64,000 bases of DNA from Rattus norvegicus (GCF_036323735.1 NC_086036.1:42097550-42161549); one strand, 5' to 3'; numbered from the stretch's first letter, positions 42,676 to 53,613 are shown. Translations and numbers: made by a program. The notes: a model not told the origin generated them from the letters alone.

Positions 42676-43700
42676 CAGATTATCTCTAGTGTTACTTTGT
42701 TCTGCTATTTCTGACCGTGGCTAGACTGTCCTATAAGCCTGTGTGTCAGGAGTGCTGTAGACCTGTTTTCCTGTTTTCTTTCAGCCAGTTATGGGGACAG
42801 AGTGTTCTGCTTTCGGGCGTGTAGTTTTTCCTCTCTACAGGTCTTCAGCTGTTCCTGTGGGCCTGTGTCTTGAGTTCACCAGGCAGGTTTCTTGCAGGGG
42901 AAAAGTTGGTCCTACCTGTGGTTCCAAGGCTCAAGTTTGCTCGTGGGGTACTGCCTAAGTCCTCTCCGCGGCGGCAGCAACCGGGAAGATCTGCGCCGCT
43001 CTTTCCGGGAGCCTCCGTGCACCAGGGTTCCAGATGGCGTTTGGTGTTTTCCTCTGGCGTCTGGATGTGCACAGAGTGCAGTCTCTTCTGGTTTCCCAGG
43101 CGTGTCCGCCTCTCTGAAGGTTTAGCTCTCCCTCCCACGGGATTTGGGTGCAGAGAACTGTTTATCCGGTCTGTTTCCTTCAGGTTCTGGCGGTGTCTCA
43201 GGCGCAGGGATCCTGCCGCTCCTGGGCCCTCCCCTACGGGAACCCAGAGGCCTTATACAGTTGCCTCTTGGGCCAGGGATGTGGGCAGGGGTGGGCAGTG
43301 TTGGTGGTCTCCTCCGCTCTGCAGCCTCAGGAGTGCCCACCTGATCAGGCGGTGAGGTCTCTCTCCCACGGGGTTTGGGAGCAGAGAGCTGCTGCGGGCC
43401 GGGATCCGCGGGTGTGGGACTTCCGGTAAACACAGGAAGTGCCCGGTCCTAGAGGAATTTTGCCTCTGTGTGTCCTGAGTTCACCAGGCAGGTTTCTTGC
43501 AGGGGAAAAGTTGGTCCTACCTGCGTTTCCAAGGCTCAAGTTTGCTCGTGGGGTACTGCCTAAGTCCTCTCCGCGGAGGCAGCAACCGGGAAGATCTGCG
43601 CCGCTCTTTCCGGGAGCCTCCGTGCACCAGGGTTCCAGATGGCGTTTGGTGTTTTCCTCTGGCGTCTGGATGTGCACAGAGTGCAGTCTCTTCTGGTTTC
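42676..43700 (-). promoter_or_regulatory. L1 5' UTR / promoter with 605-bp repeat unit
   Basis: GC- and CpG-rich region upstream of ORF1. A block at about 42866-43095 recurs at about 43471-43700 with an offset of 605 bp and only a few differences (for example 'gtggttcc' versus 'gcgtttcc', and 'gcggcggcagc' versus 'gcggaggcagc'). So there is one full 605-bp unit and about 0.4 of a second, plus a non-repeated link of about 190 bp before ORF1. Rodent L1 promoters are built from such tandem units. The L1 match stops at 43700, where copy 2 departs from copy 1 ('tggtttcgg' versus 'tggtttccc'). Confidence 0.85.
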
Positions 43701-43714
43701 GGCTTTTTTTTTTT

Positions 43715-44122
43715 AATGTCAACTTGACACGGACCAGAGTCATCATCTGAGAGGATAGAACCTCAACTGGAAACAATGCCTCCATGAGACTGGGCCGAGG
43801 ACAAGCTTGTAAGGCATTTTCTTAATTGTGATCAATGGGAGAAGGTCCAGTCCATCGTGAGTGGCTCCTCCCCTGGGGTCCTGGGTCCAATAAAAAACAG
43901 GCTGAGCAAACCTGGATAGCAAGCCAGTAAGCAGCACTCTTCCATGGCTGCCTCTGTGTCAGTCCCTGCCTCTAGGTTCTCTCCCTACTTGAGTCCCTGT
44001 CCTGACTTCCTCAGTGATAGATTGTGATCTGGAAGTGTAAGTAAAATAAATAGTTTTTTCCCCAACTTGCTTTTGGCCATGGTGTTTGATCTCAGCAATA
44101 GTAACCATAACTAAGACCGCTG
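43715..44122 (+). mobile_element. Rodent LTR-like repeat, split by the chimeric insertion
   Basis: 'aatgtcaacttgacacgg', 'aaggcattttcttaattgtg', 'ctgggtccaataaaaaacag', 'agcaagccagtaagcagcac', 'gaagtgtaagtaaaataaat' and the end 'aaccataactaagac' match the LTR at 30826-31287 in order. Its first bases lie on the far side of the insertion, at about 40195-40206. Confidence 0.7.
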
Positions 44123-44224
44123 TAAATATTTGACAAATGGAAAATAAGAGAAATACAGGATACATGGGAAACACAAAATTCTGACTGTAGAAATACTTCC
44201 AAATACATTAGTAATCACAAACTA

Positions 44225-44405
44225 TTCCAAGTGTGTATGTGTGTGTGTATGCATGTGTGTGTGTATATGTATGTGTGTGTGTGTGAAATTTGTCTGCCAT
44301 TTGACTAACAGTTTCTCTCAATAGAGTAAGAATTCTATGAGATCTCATATGTCTTATCTAATCATTACTTTATAAATATTTGTATTTTAAATATATATAT
44401 ATATT
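44225..44405. repeat. (GT)n and (AT)n tracts
   Basis: GT/GTAT dinucleotides at about 44229-44285 and an AT tract at 44388-44404. Confidence 0.85.
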
Positions 44406-44499
44406 AAGAGAGAGGGGGGGAAGAGGTGTGAAGGAGGGAATATTCCACTGTTTTTAATTTGTGTTTCATATTCAATCCCTCTCCCAAGTTTCTTTTTTC

Positions 44500-44684
44500 A
44501 AAGAATTACTTATTAACTTATTTTATGTATATAGTACATCATAGCTGTCCTCAGACACACCAGAAGAGGGCATCAGATTCCATTACAGATGGTTGTGAGC
44601 CACCATGTGGTTGCTGGGAATTAACTCATGACCTCTAGAAGTGCAGTCAGTGTTCTTAACTGCTGAGCTATGCTTTCAGCCCCC
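44500..44684 (-). mobile_element. B2 SINE, antisense
   Basis: 'gctgtcctcagacacaccag', 'gagggcatcagattcc', 'atggttgtgagccaccatgt', 'ggttgctgggaattaactca' and 'gctgagctatgctttcagcc' are the reverse order of B2. Confidence 0.9.
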
Positions 44685-45154
44685 ATTTCCAAATTTATTG
44701 ACCATTCAAATATCATCAAATGCTGATTTACATGAAGGTTCATTTTATAATAGGCTGTCTTTATTTTTTTTTTACTTTTTGTTTATAGAAACTTTTTATA
44801 AATTCTAGATATTCCTACCAGAAAATTTAATATGAATGCCTATATAATGTGGGGACAAAGAGGAAATACTACTGAAATTATAAGCAACTTTCAGAACAAA
44901 TTGCCTCACAGCACTAGGAAAATGGGATGTGTGTAAAACAAGTCTCAGAGGAAATGTCATGCCTTTAAGTATCCTAACGAGGAAAGTATTTTAAAGTAGA
45001 CTACACTTATGTATCAAGAAGCTATAGCACAAATACTAAAGTAACCATTCTCCCAAAGAAAGTGGAATGAATAATTAGCATATTTAATACATTTTAATAA
45101 AGTTTACCAAGGCAACACTTATGAAAAAGGAAGAAATTTTTAAAATAGCATTAA

Positions 45155-45260
45155 ATATATATATATATGGAGATACATCCTGTTAAGACATATATATATA
45201 TATATACATATATATGTATATATATATATATATATATATGTCTGGAGATACATCCTGTTA
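45155..45260. repeat. (AT)n tract with duplicated flank
   Basis: Long AT dinucleotide runs at 45155-45239. The 17-mer ggagatacatcctgtta occurs on both sides, at about 45169 and 45244, about 75 bp apart. Confidence 0.9.
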
Positions 45261-47092
45261 TAAAGCTCAAAGTATAAAAACATACCATGTTCAATTTCAT
45301 TACCATACATTTGCTGATTGAGATTTTAAAATGGATGATTTTTGTAGGTAAACATGAATTCTAACATTGACTAAAAAGAGGCAATTATAGAAACACTTGA
45401 ACATTCGTCAGTGTTAGTCACAAGCTTGGGTGACTAGGGAACAGATAATTTGGGAGTTGTATCACTTCATTTACAGCACAGTATAAAACTGGCTGCTTCT
45501 CCACTCATCTGTGAGGCTCGCATAAGCACATCCTACAGTAAACAAAACATACCATAGAGTGGGGGGTAACATTTGAAATGTAAATAAACAAAATAACGAA
45601 TGGGAAAAAAATCATGAGGAACACAAACCACCAATTCATCAGTTAGCAATAGTTAGAAAACCCCAACTGAAACATTAGCAAAGTAGACCCATTTGTGTAT
45701 TAAAAAATAATTCATCTTAATTAAATAAAGTAAGTATGGTTTATCTTTGAAATGACAGCACATTTCACCATTAGGAAACTCATCAACATAGTTCATTTGA
45801 TCAAGAACTAGGATTTAGAAAAAAAGACACATTCAACAAAGACCCACTTTTGACAAAAAGATACATAACAACATAGAAATCCAAACAAATCTAGCTTCTT
45901 GTGAATGAAAGAAAGAAACCCTACACAATACTCACTGACTTAAAATCAGGGAAAAAAAGTACCAACTCAACCTTTCAATAATGATGAAACACAAAAGGAA
46001 AGAAAACCCAGTTCTGGAAAGGAGGAGGTAATAACTGTCTTTACCTGCAGAAAATAGCTTTCTTTTTAAAAAATCTGTGCCAATCCACCAGAAAATTATT
46101 TGGACTAATGGGAACACAGTAAATTGGACAGATACTATTCTTCATTAATAAACAAATTGTGAAAACCCTGTGAGGATAAAAAGGATAACATTTACCAAAC
46201 TCTAAACTACATGGGACTAAGTTTAGAATCTGCAGGAACAATTGATTCTGTTATTAAGGCAGAGAGCCTAACTAGGTTAGATGTACCCCACAACATTTAC
46301 CCAATAATTTTCCATAGAGATCATGAGCCAAAGCTATGTGGCTGTCAAATTGTAAAGTAACAGCTGTCACCACCTGTCAAAATGACAGTCCATGCCTGAT
46401 CTCTAAGAAGCAGGAAAGGACCGGGTTGGCACAATATAATTTGGTGGTACTAGTGTTGTCCAGAACTGTGGTCTTTGCACTCACAAAGGATATAGGCAGC
46501 TCAGAGGATGCCCTGTTCTGACTCTGTTGAGACATTGTCTCAGCCCCTGGTGGACTGAGTACACACTGCATTACAAACTTAGGCTCCTCTTGAGAAGCAT
46601 GTGTATGAAGGTTCATCTACCTGTTTGCCATTCACATGAAATGCAACTTACAGACTTTACCCCGGCCAAATCGTCATGTCTGAAATAAGAATCCCAAGAC
46701 AGAAGAGTTTGGGAGTCAGTTTTCATGAGACCGTTGCAGTCTCAGAGGAGTAACAGTCAGAGACTTGACATTCATGGGGCGGCAACACTGCAAAACATGA
46801 GGAAATGACACGCAGTTCCTGCTTTGAAGTACAGGTGTTAGACTAAAGAAGGTTCCTGAGAACCTGGTAGGCTTGTCTTGAGGTAGGAGGAAGTGGCAGA
46901 GATACGTACCTTTCCAGGAAGTTGCTGACTTGAAAATATTAAGGTAAGGAAAGCACTTGAACTAATTAATGCTGTCCAGGTAGATGTCCCCACATAGTGG
47001 ATCTCCAGATTAGTCATTCACCCTTGCTTCTTTGTTGGTTTCTCCTGCCATGTTGATGGTGTGTATACCGGGGTCCAGGTTCCCAAAGCAGA
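45261..47092. other. Unique AT-rich non-coding DNA, no gene seen
   Basis: No repeat or exon was recognised over about 1.8 kb. Confidence 0.5.
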
Positions 47093-47100
47093 GTCTAGAG

Positions 47101-47328
47101 CAGCAGTTCTCAACCTTTCTGTTGCTGTGTCCCTTTAATACATCTCTTCATGTAGTGATAACCCCAACCATAAAATTATCTTCATTGCTACTTCATAACT
47201 TCAACTTTGCTACTGTTATGAATCCTAGTGTAACTATTTGATATTCTGGATATCTAATATGCAACCCCTGTGAAAAAGTCATTTGGTCATTCCCAAAGGG
47301 GTTACGACCCACAGATTCAGAACCACTG
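47101..47328 (-). mobile_element. URR1-type hAT non-autonomous DNA transposon, antisense
   Basis: Ends 'cagcagttctcaacc' and 'tcagaaccactg' form inverted repeats. Internal 'ccaaccataaaattatcttc', 'cattgctacttcataacttc' and 'tttgctactgttatgaatcc' are the reverse of URR1. An 8-bp target duplication, gtctagag / gtctaggc (6 of 8), lies at 47093-47100 and 47329-47336. Confidence 0.88.
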
Positions 47329-47336
47329 GTCTAGGC

Positions 47337-49180
47337 TGATGGCCGGGGAAGAATAGTCCCATCTCAGCTGCTTTGTTGATCACCCAATTTTGCTAACCAC
47401 CATTCTCTACATGGCTAGCAGGGAAACTATAACTAGTGACACCCAGCTGGGAACAGGAGCATAGGGTAACAGTCCTGCCTAACTGGCTTCCTCTCACCTC
47501 CACTCTACCCTCAAAGTGAACATGAGAGCCTCTTCGATCCCAGCCTTGTTTCGATAGGGGGGCACATAACCCAGACTGTAGCAGTAACAATAGGTAGTTT
47601 TCTATTGTCAAGCAAAACAACGAACACCCTATTTTCCTACACTGAAGGCTGACCAGAGAGCTCTGGACAAGGTGGACTATTGACTTTCCTCTTTTACACT
47701 CAGTGAATGAAACTTTTTTTCCCCCTGTAAATCCCGCTGCAAATCCTGTATCTCCTGCCTGGCTAGGTAGCATGGCCAACTCAGACAAGGTTTCTTTGGG
47801 ACACGAGCAAGCCAGGTGCTATTGCTGGTCCACTTCAGGTTTTGTGGCTGATCCTGGAGTTTGCTGCTTAGCTCTCTTTCAGTCAAGTTAGGATAATGGC
47901 ATGCATTGTCTTTGCTGGAAGGTAAGTTGCATCCTGTCAGAAAAGAGATGGAATAAGTTAGTTTCAAAATATGAGGAACAGTCTGAGTAAGGAAAGGTTG
48001 GACCCAGTATTCAGCTGTCCTGATTCCTTCCAGGTAAAGGCAGAAACCTATAGCCCTCTCCTCTGAAATTATATTTTAAAGCCACGATTTAAAATTATAA
48101 TGAAGTTCTTAAGAAAACCCAGTAAGTTTGGTAGGAATGAGATTCCCCACTCCAACCCCAGAGTCATTATTTTCCATAAGACCCTTCACATTCCCAACTC
48201 ACCTTCTCTTTGGAATATAAATTGTCAGACTGCTCATGGGTTTTGACCGAGTTCTTTTGTCTCTAGCCACCTTTCAAAAGAGAAATTTGTTTCATTTTAT
48301 TTTGTTTTGTCTTTTAAATAAGTTTGGCGTGTTCTTCGGAGCACTTAGAAAAGATTATTTGTGTACAGTTGACTATATTTATAAGACTTTTAAAAAATTA
48401 AATTGTCATGGGCATGAAAAAGGAAACCACAAAAAGCAAGTACTGTTTGCATTAAAATGACATTCCCGGTGCTGCCAAAGTTTGCTCGGGAGGTTAATAA
48501 CCTTCTGTTTCAAAACAGGAAAGAGGGTAAATCACAGGGAGTCACCTACACATGGTCTTTGCTTGATAATTATCCAACCGACAGTTCAGAGAGCTCAATA
48601 AACCCTGCTCCATGGTCTCTGAATACCAAATTCATTAGATCTTAAACATTAAAAAAAAAAGTTCATGCTGAGATTTTTTTAAATATGTGGTTTACCTGTT
48701 TAAACCCCTGGCAAAGAAGTTGTTTTTTGTTTTTTGTTTTTTAACAGTCTTTCTTAACAGTTACATCTTCTGCTTTAATTATTCTCATTTTTGATCTAGT
48801 ACTAGATCTAGAATTAAAGAGTCTTCTTTTGATGTGGGTACCTGTTTTTCAACTCATAGACGTAAAAATCTTCTATCCATCCACAAACAGCTTGGGTGGA
48901 GAGAAAAGGGAAAGTGTCAGCTTAGGAACTTGGTTTTCCTCAGAGACTGATGGGTAACTGTTTGGACATGTCTGGAGTATCTTGAGTCTTGCCTGTGGGG
49001 AAAGGCTGACAAAGGCTTACAGTTGACCCTGGGGACATACATATAATCACAGCCTGGACACTGGGCTCCAAGTCTTTCCCTAGCACATTATAAGAGGCTG
49101 GACTTGGCTCTCAGGAGACTTTGTGGGGCATGAGGAGTAAGAGGGTCAGGAGGGAAGAGGGCTCTGGGTAGTTCTATGAC
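47337..49180. other. Unique non-coding DNA, no gene supported
   Basis: Overlapping opposite-strand frames near 47393-47967 have no domain and are not called. Moderately AT-rich, no SINE or LTR recognised. Confidence 0.45.
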
Positions 49181-49253
49181 GGAGGAAGGAGGAGAAAGAA
49201 GAAGGAAGAAGAGAAGGGAGAGAGAGGGAGAGGGAGAGAGAGAGGGAGAGAGA

Positions 49254-49286
<33 letters not shown>

Positions 49287-49287
49287 C
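49181..49287. repeat. (GGGAGA)n / (GA)n purine tract
   Basis: About 105 bp of GA with GGGAGA units, ending in pure GA. Confidence 0.92.
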
Positions 49288-50240
49288 ACAAGAAAGCATG
49301 GAATTAACTACTCTGGGATCACAATAAACCAGCAGAGGTGGGGAGAAAAAGAAGGACAGAGATAGAGACAAAGGGTATCCTGAGTGTCCTAAGCCTGAGG
49401 GGAGAACAGTCAGGACACTTTGTTTTGTCCTGAGATGAAACATCTTAAAAAAAGAAAAAAACACTCTACAAGTTATGAGATGTCACCGAGGCTAAGGCAA
49501 CAACAATAACACAGCAGCGGTCACCTGGGCCCGGATTGCATTCCAGACACTGTTCTGAATGTTTTGTATACATAAGCTCATTTCATCTTCACAATGACTC
49601 TAGAAAGGCAGAACAATCCTTGTCCCCATTTTATAGACATGAAGACTCCTATCCAGAGGGGTAATAAGCCCCGTGGGTAGTCATGGCGGTTGCTGCTGAA
49701 ACAACCTAAGTCTAAGAGGTACACTCAACCACTGGCCAGTTAACAGTAGAGAAAAGCAAAGTGAACGCCAGGTGGAAATTCGAATGCTAGTGTTTGAATG
49801 ACAGGGTACAGGGGAGGAGAGGAGCCCCACGTGAGAGTTGCTGGAGGATCCAGAGGGATGATGGAAGAAACTTCTGCCTGTATGATTTTAGGGCCAAAGC
49901 CACCAGTGAGTTATGATCACCAGATTCCTTGTGAATGTAGACTCTCTAAGACAAGAGATGACAGTAGGAATTTAGTAAATGTAGCTCCTGCTGATTGACT
50001 CCACTGAGTCAGCTCCACTGAGTGACTGGGAAATGTGTACCCTGCTATTGGATGGGAATCTCCCAGTGGTTAGAGACAGGTTTAAAAGAGGGTTAACATG
50101 TGGCTGACATTGAGGAGTATCAGATTGTAGAAAGGCTCTCCTGCCTTATCTTTGCTCTGGGAAACTCAATAGTGACCTCTCAACAAGAATAGCTAAAGTT
50201 CAAAGCACAGTCTCCATAGTGACCACCAAAGGTGGTTATC
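49288..50240. other. Unique non-coding DNA, no gene seen
   Basis: No repeat or exon recognised. Confidence 0.45.
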
Positions 50241-50241
50241 T

Positions 50242-51101
50242 AATTGTTAACATTGGCTGTCACCTTGACAGAATTTAGAATCTCCTAGGGAAAACAACAG
50301 CAACAACAAACCTCTTATCCTGTCATCAAGGACATTTCTGGAAGGCTTGACTGAGAATGAAAACCTCTTCTGCAACCCACTTATAAAACCTTCCACCCAA
50401 AATGTGTCCTGCCTACGAGATTTACAGGGACAAAGACAGAGCAGAAACTAAGGGAATGGCTAACCAATGACTACCCCAAATAGAGATCCATCCCATGGCA
50501 AGAACCAATCCCTGACACTATTAATGACACTCCTTTTATACTTGCAGACAGGAGGCTAGCATAACTGTCCTCTGAGAGGCTCTGCCCAGAATCTAATGGA
50601 AAGAGATGCAGAGACTCATACCCAAACATTAGATGGAGCTCAAGGAGTCTTACAGAAGAATTGGGAAAAGGATTGGAGGACCCAAGGAGGACAGGGACTC
50701 CACAGGAAGACCAATAAAGTCAACAAACCTGAACCCTTAGGAGCACTCGGAGACTAAATTGCCAAGCAAAGAGTGAGCACAGACTGAACCTAGGTCCCCT
50801 GCACATATGTAGCAGATGAGCACTTTGACCTTCATGCAGGTCCCCCAACAACTGGAGCAGGGCCTGTCCCTGAGCCTGTTGCCCACTGCCCATGGGAGAG
50901 GAAGCACCTAGTCTTGCAGCAACTTGATGTGCAAGGAGTGGGGATTAGTGGGGGATGACACACGGAGAGGGGCTTCCCAGTCTCAAAAAGAAGGGAAAGG
51001 TGGACTCGGGCGAAGGCTTGCATGAGGGGGTACTGGGAGGAGAAAGGGGCTGACATTGGGATGTAAAATGAATAAATAAGTTAAAAGAAAAAGAAAAATC
51101 T
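50242..51101 (+). mobile_element. Old L1 (Lx-type) 3' UTR, preceded by an LTR-like scrap
   Basis: 50242-50300 ('ttggctgtcaccttgacaga', 'gaatctcctagggaaaa') is a scrap of an LTR-like repeat. From about 50340, 'aggctagcataactgtcctc', 'gatgcagagactcataccc', 'ggcccaa'-type spacing and the end 'gggatgtaaaatgaataaat' with an A-rich tail follow an older murine L1 3' UTR. The related copy at 56020 shares the same order. No ORF2 remains. Confidence 0.65.
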
Positions 51102-53250
51102 GTTCTGAATATAGGTGATTTTAAGACAGTAAGGATATGACATTATAATGACATTATGGGCTGGGGTCCTGAACTGAAGGAAAAGGATGTGCAAGCAAAC
51201 TGAGCACCATCATTCATCCCACTGATGCGCCTTCTGTTCCATGGTGGACTTCTTTTTTGAATGGCAAGCAGTGAAAGCCAGTCTTTTCTTCATAAGTGGC
51301 TTTGGGCCTGGGATCTGGTCTTAGAAACTAGAAAATAATCCAGGTTATAACCTGCATTTACTTATACCAATCATTACTGGAATTTTTACCTCTTCTTCCT
51401 AAACTAGGAATCTAGGCTTGGAGAGTCTCATCAACCAGTCTCCAGCACTGCAGCTTGCAAATGGCATCTAGGACGAAGGACACATGGCTGTGCCTTCCAT
51501 CCCACTGATTCATCCACAGGTGTCACACTGAGCCCCTGGCTGCTCTGCTTTGGGTCAGAGTCTACAACATCTTTTGTAATTATGCTGGTGAGCATTTCGA
51601 TGTCCACACTTCACCTTAAAGTTATTTTAGGTTTCCCTAATGAACTTGGGTGTGATGAAAGTTATCAGAATTTTTAGGAGGGTGGCAAAAAGTGATTCAT
51701 TTCTCACCTCGTTGTACAATGGTAGAAGTGATACTTTGGGACTTTTGAGTGAAATCATAGGTGCAAAAAAAAAAAAAAAAGAAAAAAAAATCAGAATTTC
51801 TGGCTCACAGCCAATGAACCTCATCATGCCAACCCTGAGCCAAAAAGTCCACAGCCTACCACACTCCAAGGGAGGGAGCACAGGGTCTAGTAAACTTAGT
51901 TTCACTGACTGCATCCTCAAGCTGGAGGATAATGTTTGGATCTTTGAGACACAACAAAAGCGATAGCTTCATGCTACTAGATACTTTGCACATGCCTGGT
52001 CTGAGCATGACCTGTTCAGTAACTAGTACGCCAACCTGTGAAATAGGACCTTTGCCTACTTCCATCCTAAGGCAAGAAGGCTAATGCTTTTGGATGAGTT
52101 CACTTGTCCACATAGAGGGTGAGTACATAAAGAAATGTTCTTTTCTTCTGGAGTCTTTCCTTTTTTTAGAACTTGCTTACACTATATTACATATATCCGT
52201 CACAATGGGTTAAACTGGAATCAGACCTGCTGTCTGTGGCCTGCCCCATTTCTCTGGCCTTTGAACCTTGTCCTCTGTGGCCGTGGGAGTGGTGGTGGCA
52301 AGGTGGCTCATGTAACCACAGAAGGAAGGAAGTACCTCATCATTTCCTCAAGTTGAGCCTCCCATTTCCTCACCTCCAGATGAAGTTGGAAGAACGCCTG
52401 GGTTTGGACTAGGACTGAGGATCCTGGGATCTGAGATATAGAGGAGAATTTCCAGGCAATCTAAATTGAAATCTAGATAGTAGGTTCTCACTAGAGGTGG
52501 AGTATATTTTTAAATGCTAAGATCTAGGTGATTGGGTGGAACCCTCAGGATCTTTCTGTATTGGGAAAGGTCTTTGTACACTGAAACTAGACAAGCAGGA
52601 ATATTAGGCCAGATGGAATTATGCTCATGTCACAGAACTAGCACAGAGCATGGGATTTGGTCAAAAGTACTTAACTCTGCAACTTGCCTAGACTCAGGCA
52701 GGCGGTCTTCTGTCCAAATGGTAGGGAGAATGCAGAAGAGAGTTGGGTTTTGTTGTTGTTCTTGTTGCTGCTGCTGTTGTTTGAGACAAATATTTTAATA
52801 CAATTTATTTTTCATTGTACTCCTTTCACAGCTGAGGTCAATGAGATTTGGGACTGCACAAAATCAGTCCTTGAAAGATAAGGCAGGCTGTGACACCATG
52901 TGTCCCAATTCCTTGTTGCTTACTACTGATAGCTCACGAGTGCTTTAGGTTCTTGTCTGGTTCATGCGCAGTTGAGCCCATCTGTTCTTATGGTCCTTCC
53001 TCTCAAAAAAGGACATACTTTGCAGGCTCCCACATGGTCAGAAGGCTCTCATAAGTGAAATGGCTCCCACCAGGACTAACCAAACTCTCTTGTTACAAAT
53101 CTTTTGGAAATACCAGTGACCACAGTCATGTCTTAGAGAGTAGCATTTAATGAGTGTAACTAAGATTTTCACATAATCCAAGATGCTACCAATCCTCCAG
53201 GCCGTTGTTCAGGAGATCTCTATGGGCACCTTATGAGACATAACCTACTT
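51102..53250. other. Unique non-coding DNA with an A-rich tract
   Basis: An A-run broken by G lies at 51765-51789. It resembles a retroposon tail, but no body was recognised upstream. No exon was identified. Confidence 0.45.
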
Positions 53251-53269
53251 TGACATTAAGACAAATCTT

Positions 53270-53594
53270 TTTTTTTTCCATTTTTTAATCATTTTATTTG
53301 TTTACATTTCAAATACTATCCCCTTCCCAGTTACCCCTCTACAAACTTCCCATTTCATACCCTTTCTTTTTTTTTAATTTTTTTATTATTTTTTTTATTA
53401 ACTTGAGTATTTCTTATATACATTTCAAGTGTTATTCCCTTTCCCGGTTTGCGGGCAAACATCCCCCTCCCCCCTCTCCTTCCTTATGGGTGTTCCCCTC
53501 CCAACCCTCCCCCCATTGCCGCCCTCCCACCACCAGTCTAGTTCACTGGGGGTTCAGTCTTAGCAGGACCCAGGGCTTCCCCTTCCACTGGTGC
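53270..53594 (-). mobile_element. 5'-truncated L1 insertion with 19-bp TSD and apparent 3' transduction
   Basis: On the minus strand the insert begins at 53594 with 'agcaccagtggaaggggaag', the same 3' UTR end as the L1 at 22.3 kb. It runs through the G-rich tract to its own A-rich tail (53368-53399 as T-run on +). It then continues about 90 bp (53278-53367) into sequence resembling the end of an older L1, with AATAAA (TTTATT at 53293-53298), and finishes in a second poly(A) at the insertion edge. A perfect 19-bp duplication, tgacattaagacaaatctt, lies at 53251-53269 and 53595-53613 and encloses the whole block. Confidence 0.92.
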
Positions 53595-53613
53595 TGACAT
53601 TAAGACAAATCTT

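Larger units (their letters stand above)
40217..43700 (-). mobile_element. Chimeric retrotransposed insertion: L1 5' half joined to a non-L1 transcript-like 3' part
   Basis: Read on the minus strand, the 3,484-bp insert consists of L1 5' UTR (from 43700), intact ORF1, the first 114 or so ORF2 codons, then an abrupt switch near 41217 to about 1 kb of non-L1 sequence ending at a poly(A) (T-run 40207-40216). Direct repeats GGC(T)10-11 lie at 40204-40216 and 43701-43714. The flanks 'ggtgtgctggc' (left) and 'aatgtcaacttgacac' (right) join into the start of one rodent LTR-like repeat, as I remember its consensus, which supports a single insertion. There is no GT splice-donor step at the L1 side of the switch as L1 is remembered, so template switching during reverse transcription is favoured over splicing. 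Most L1 copies lose the 5' end; this one keeps the 5' end and lacks the 3' half. Confidence 0.75.

Noticed and set aside
43345..43785. 146-codon minus-strand frame in the L1 5' UTR
   Set aside because: It begins outside the L1 in flanking repeat sequence and crosses the insertion boundary, so it is not an L1 gene.
44388..45239. AT-rich origin-like region
   Set aside because: AT dinucleotide tracts alone do not support a replication origin.
47393..47967. 131- and 96-codon minus-strand frames
   Set aside because: No domain or exon signals; unique DNA with chance open frames.
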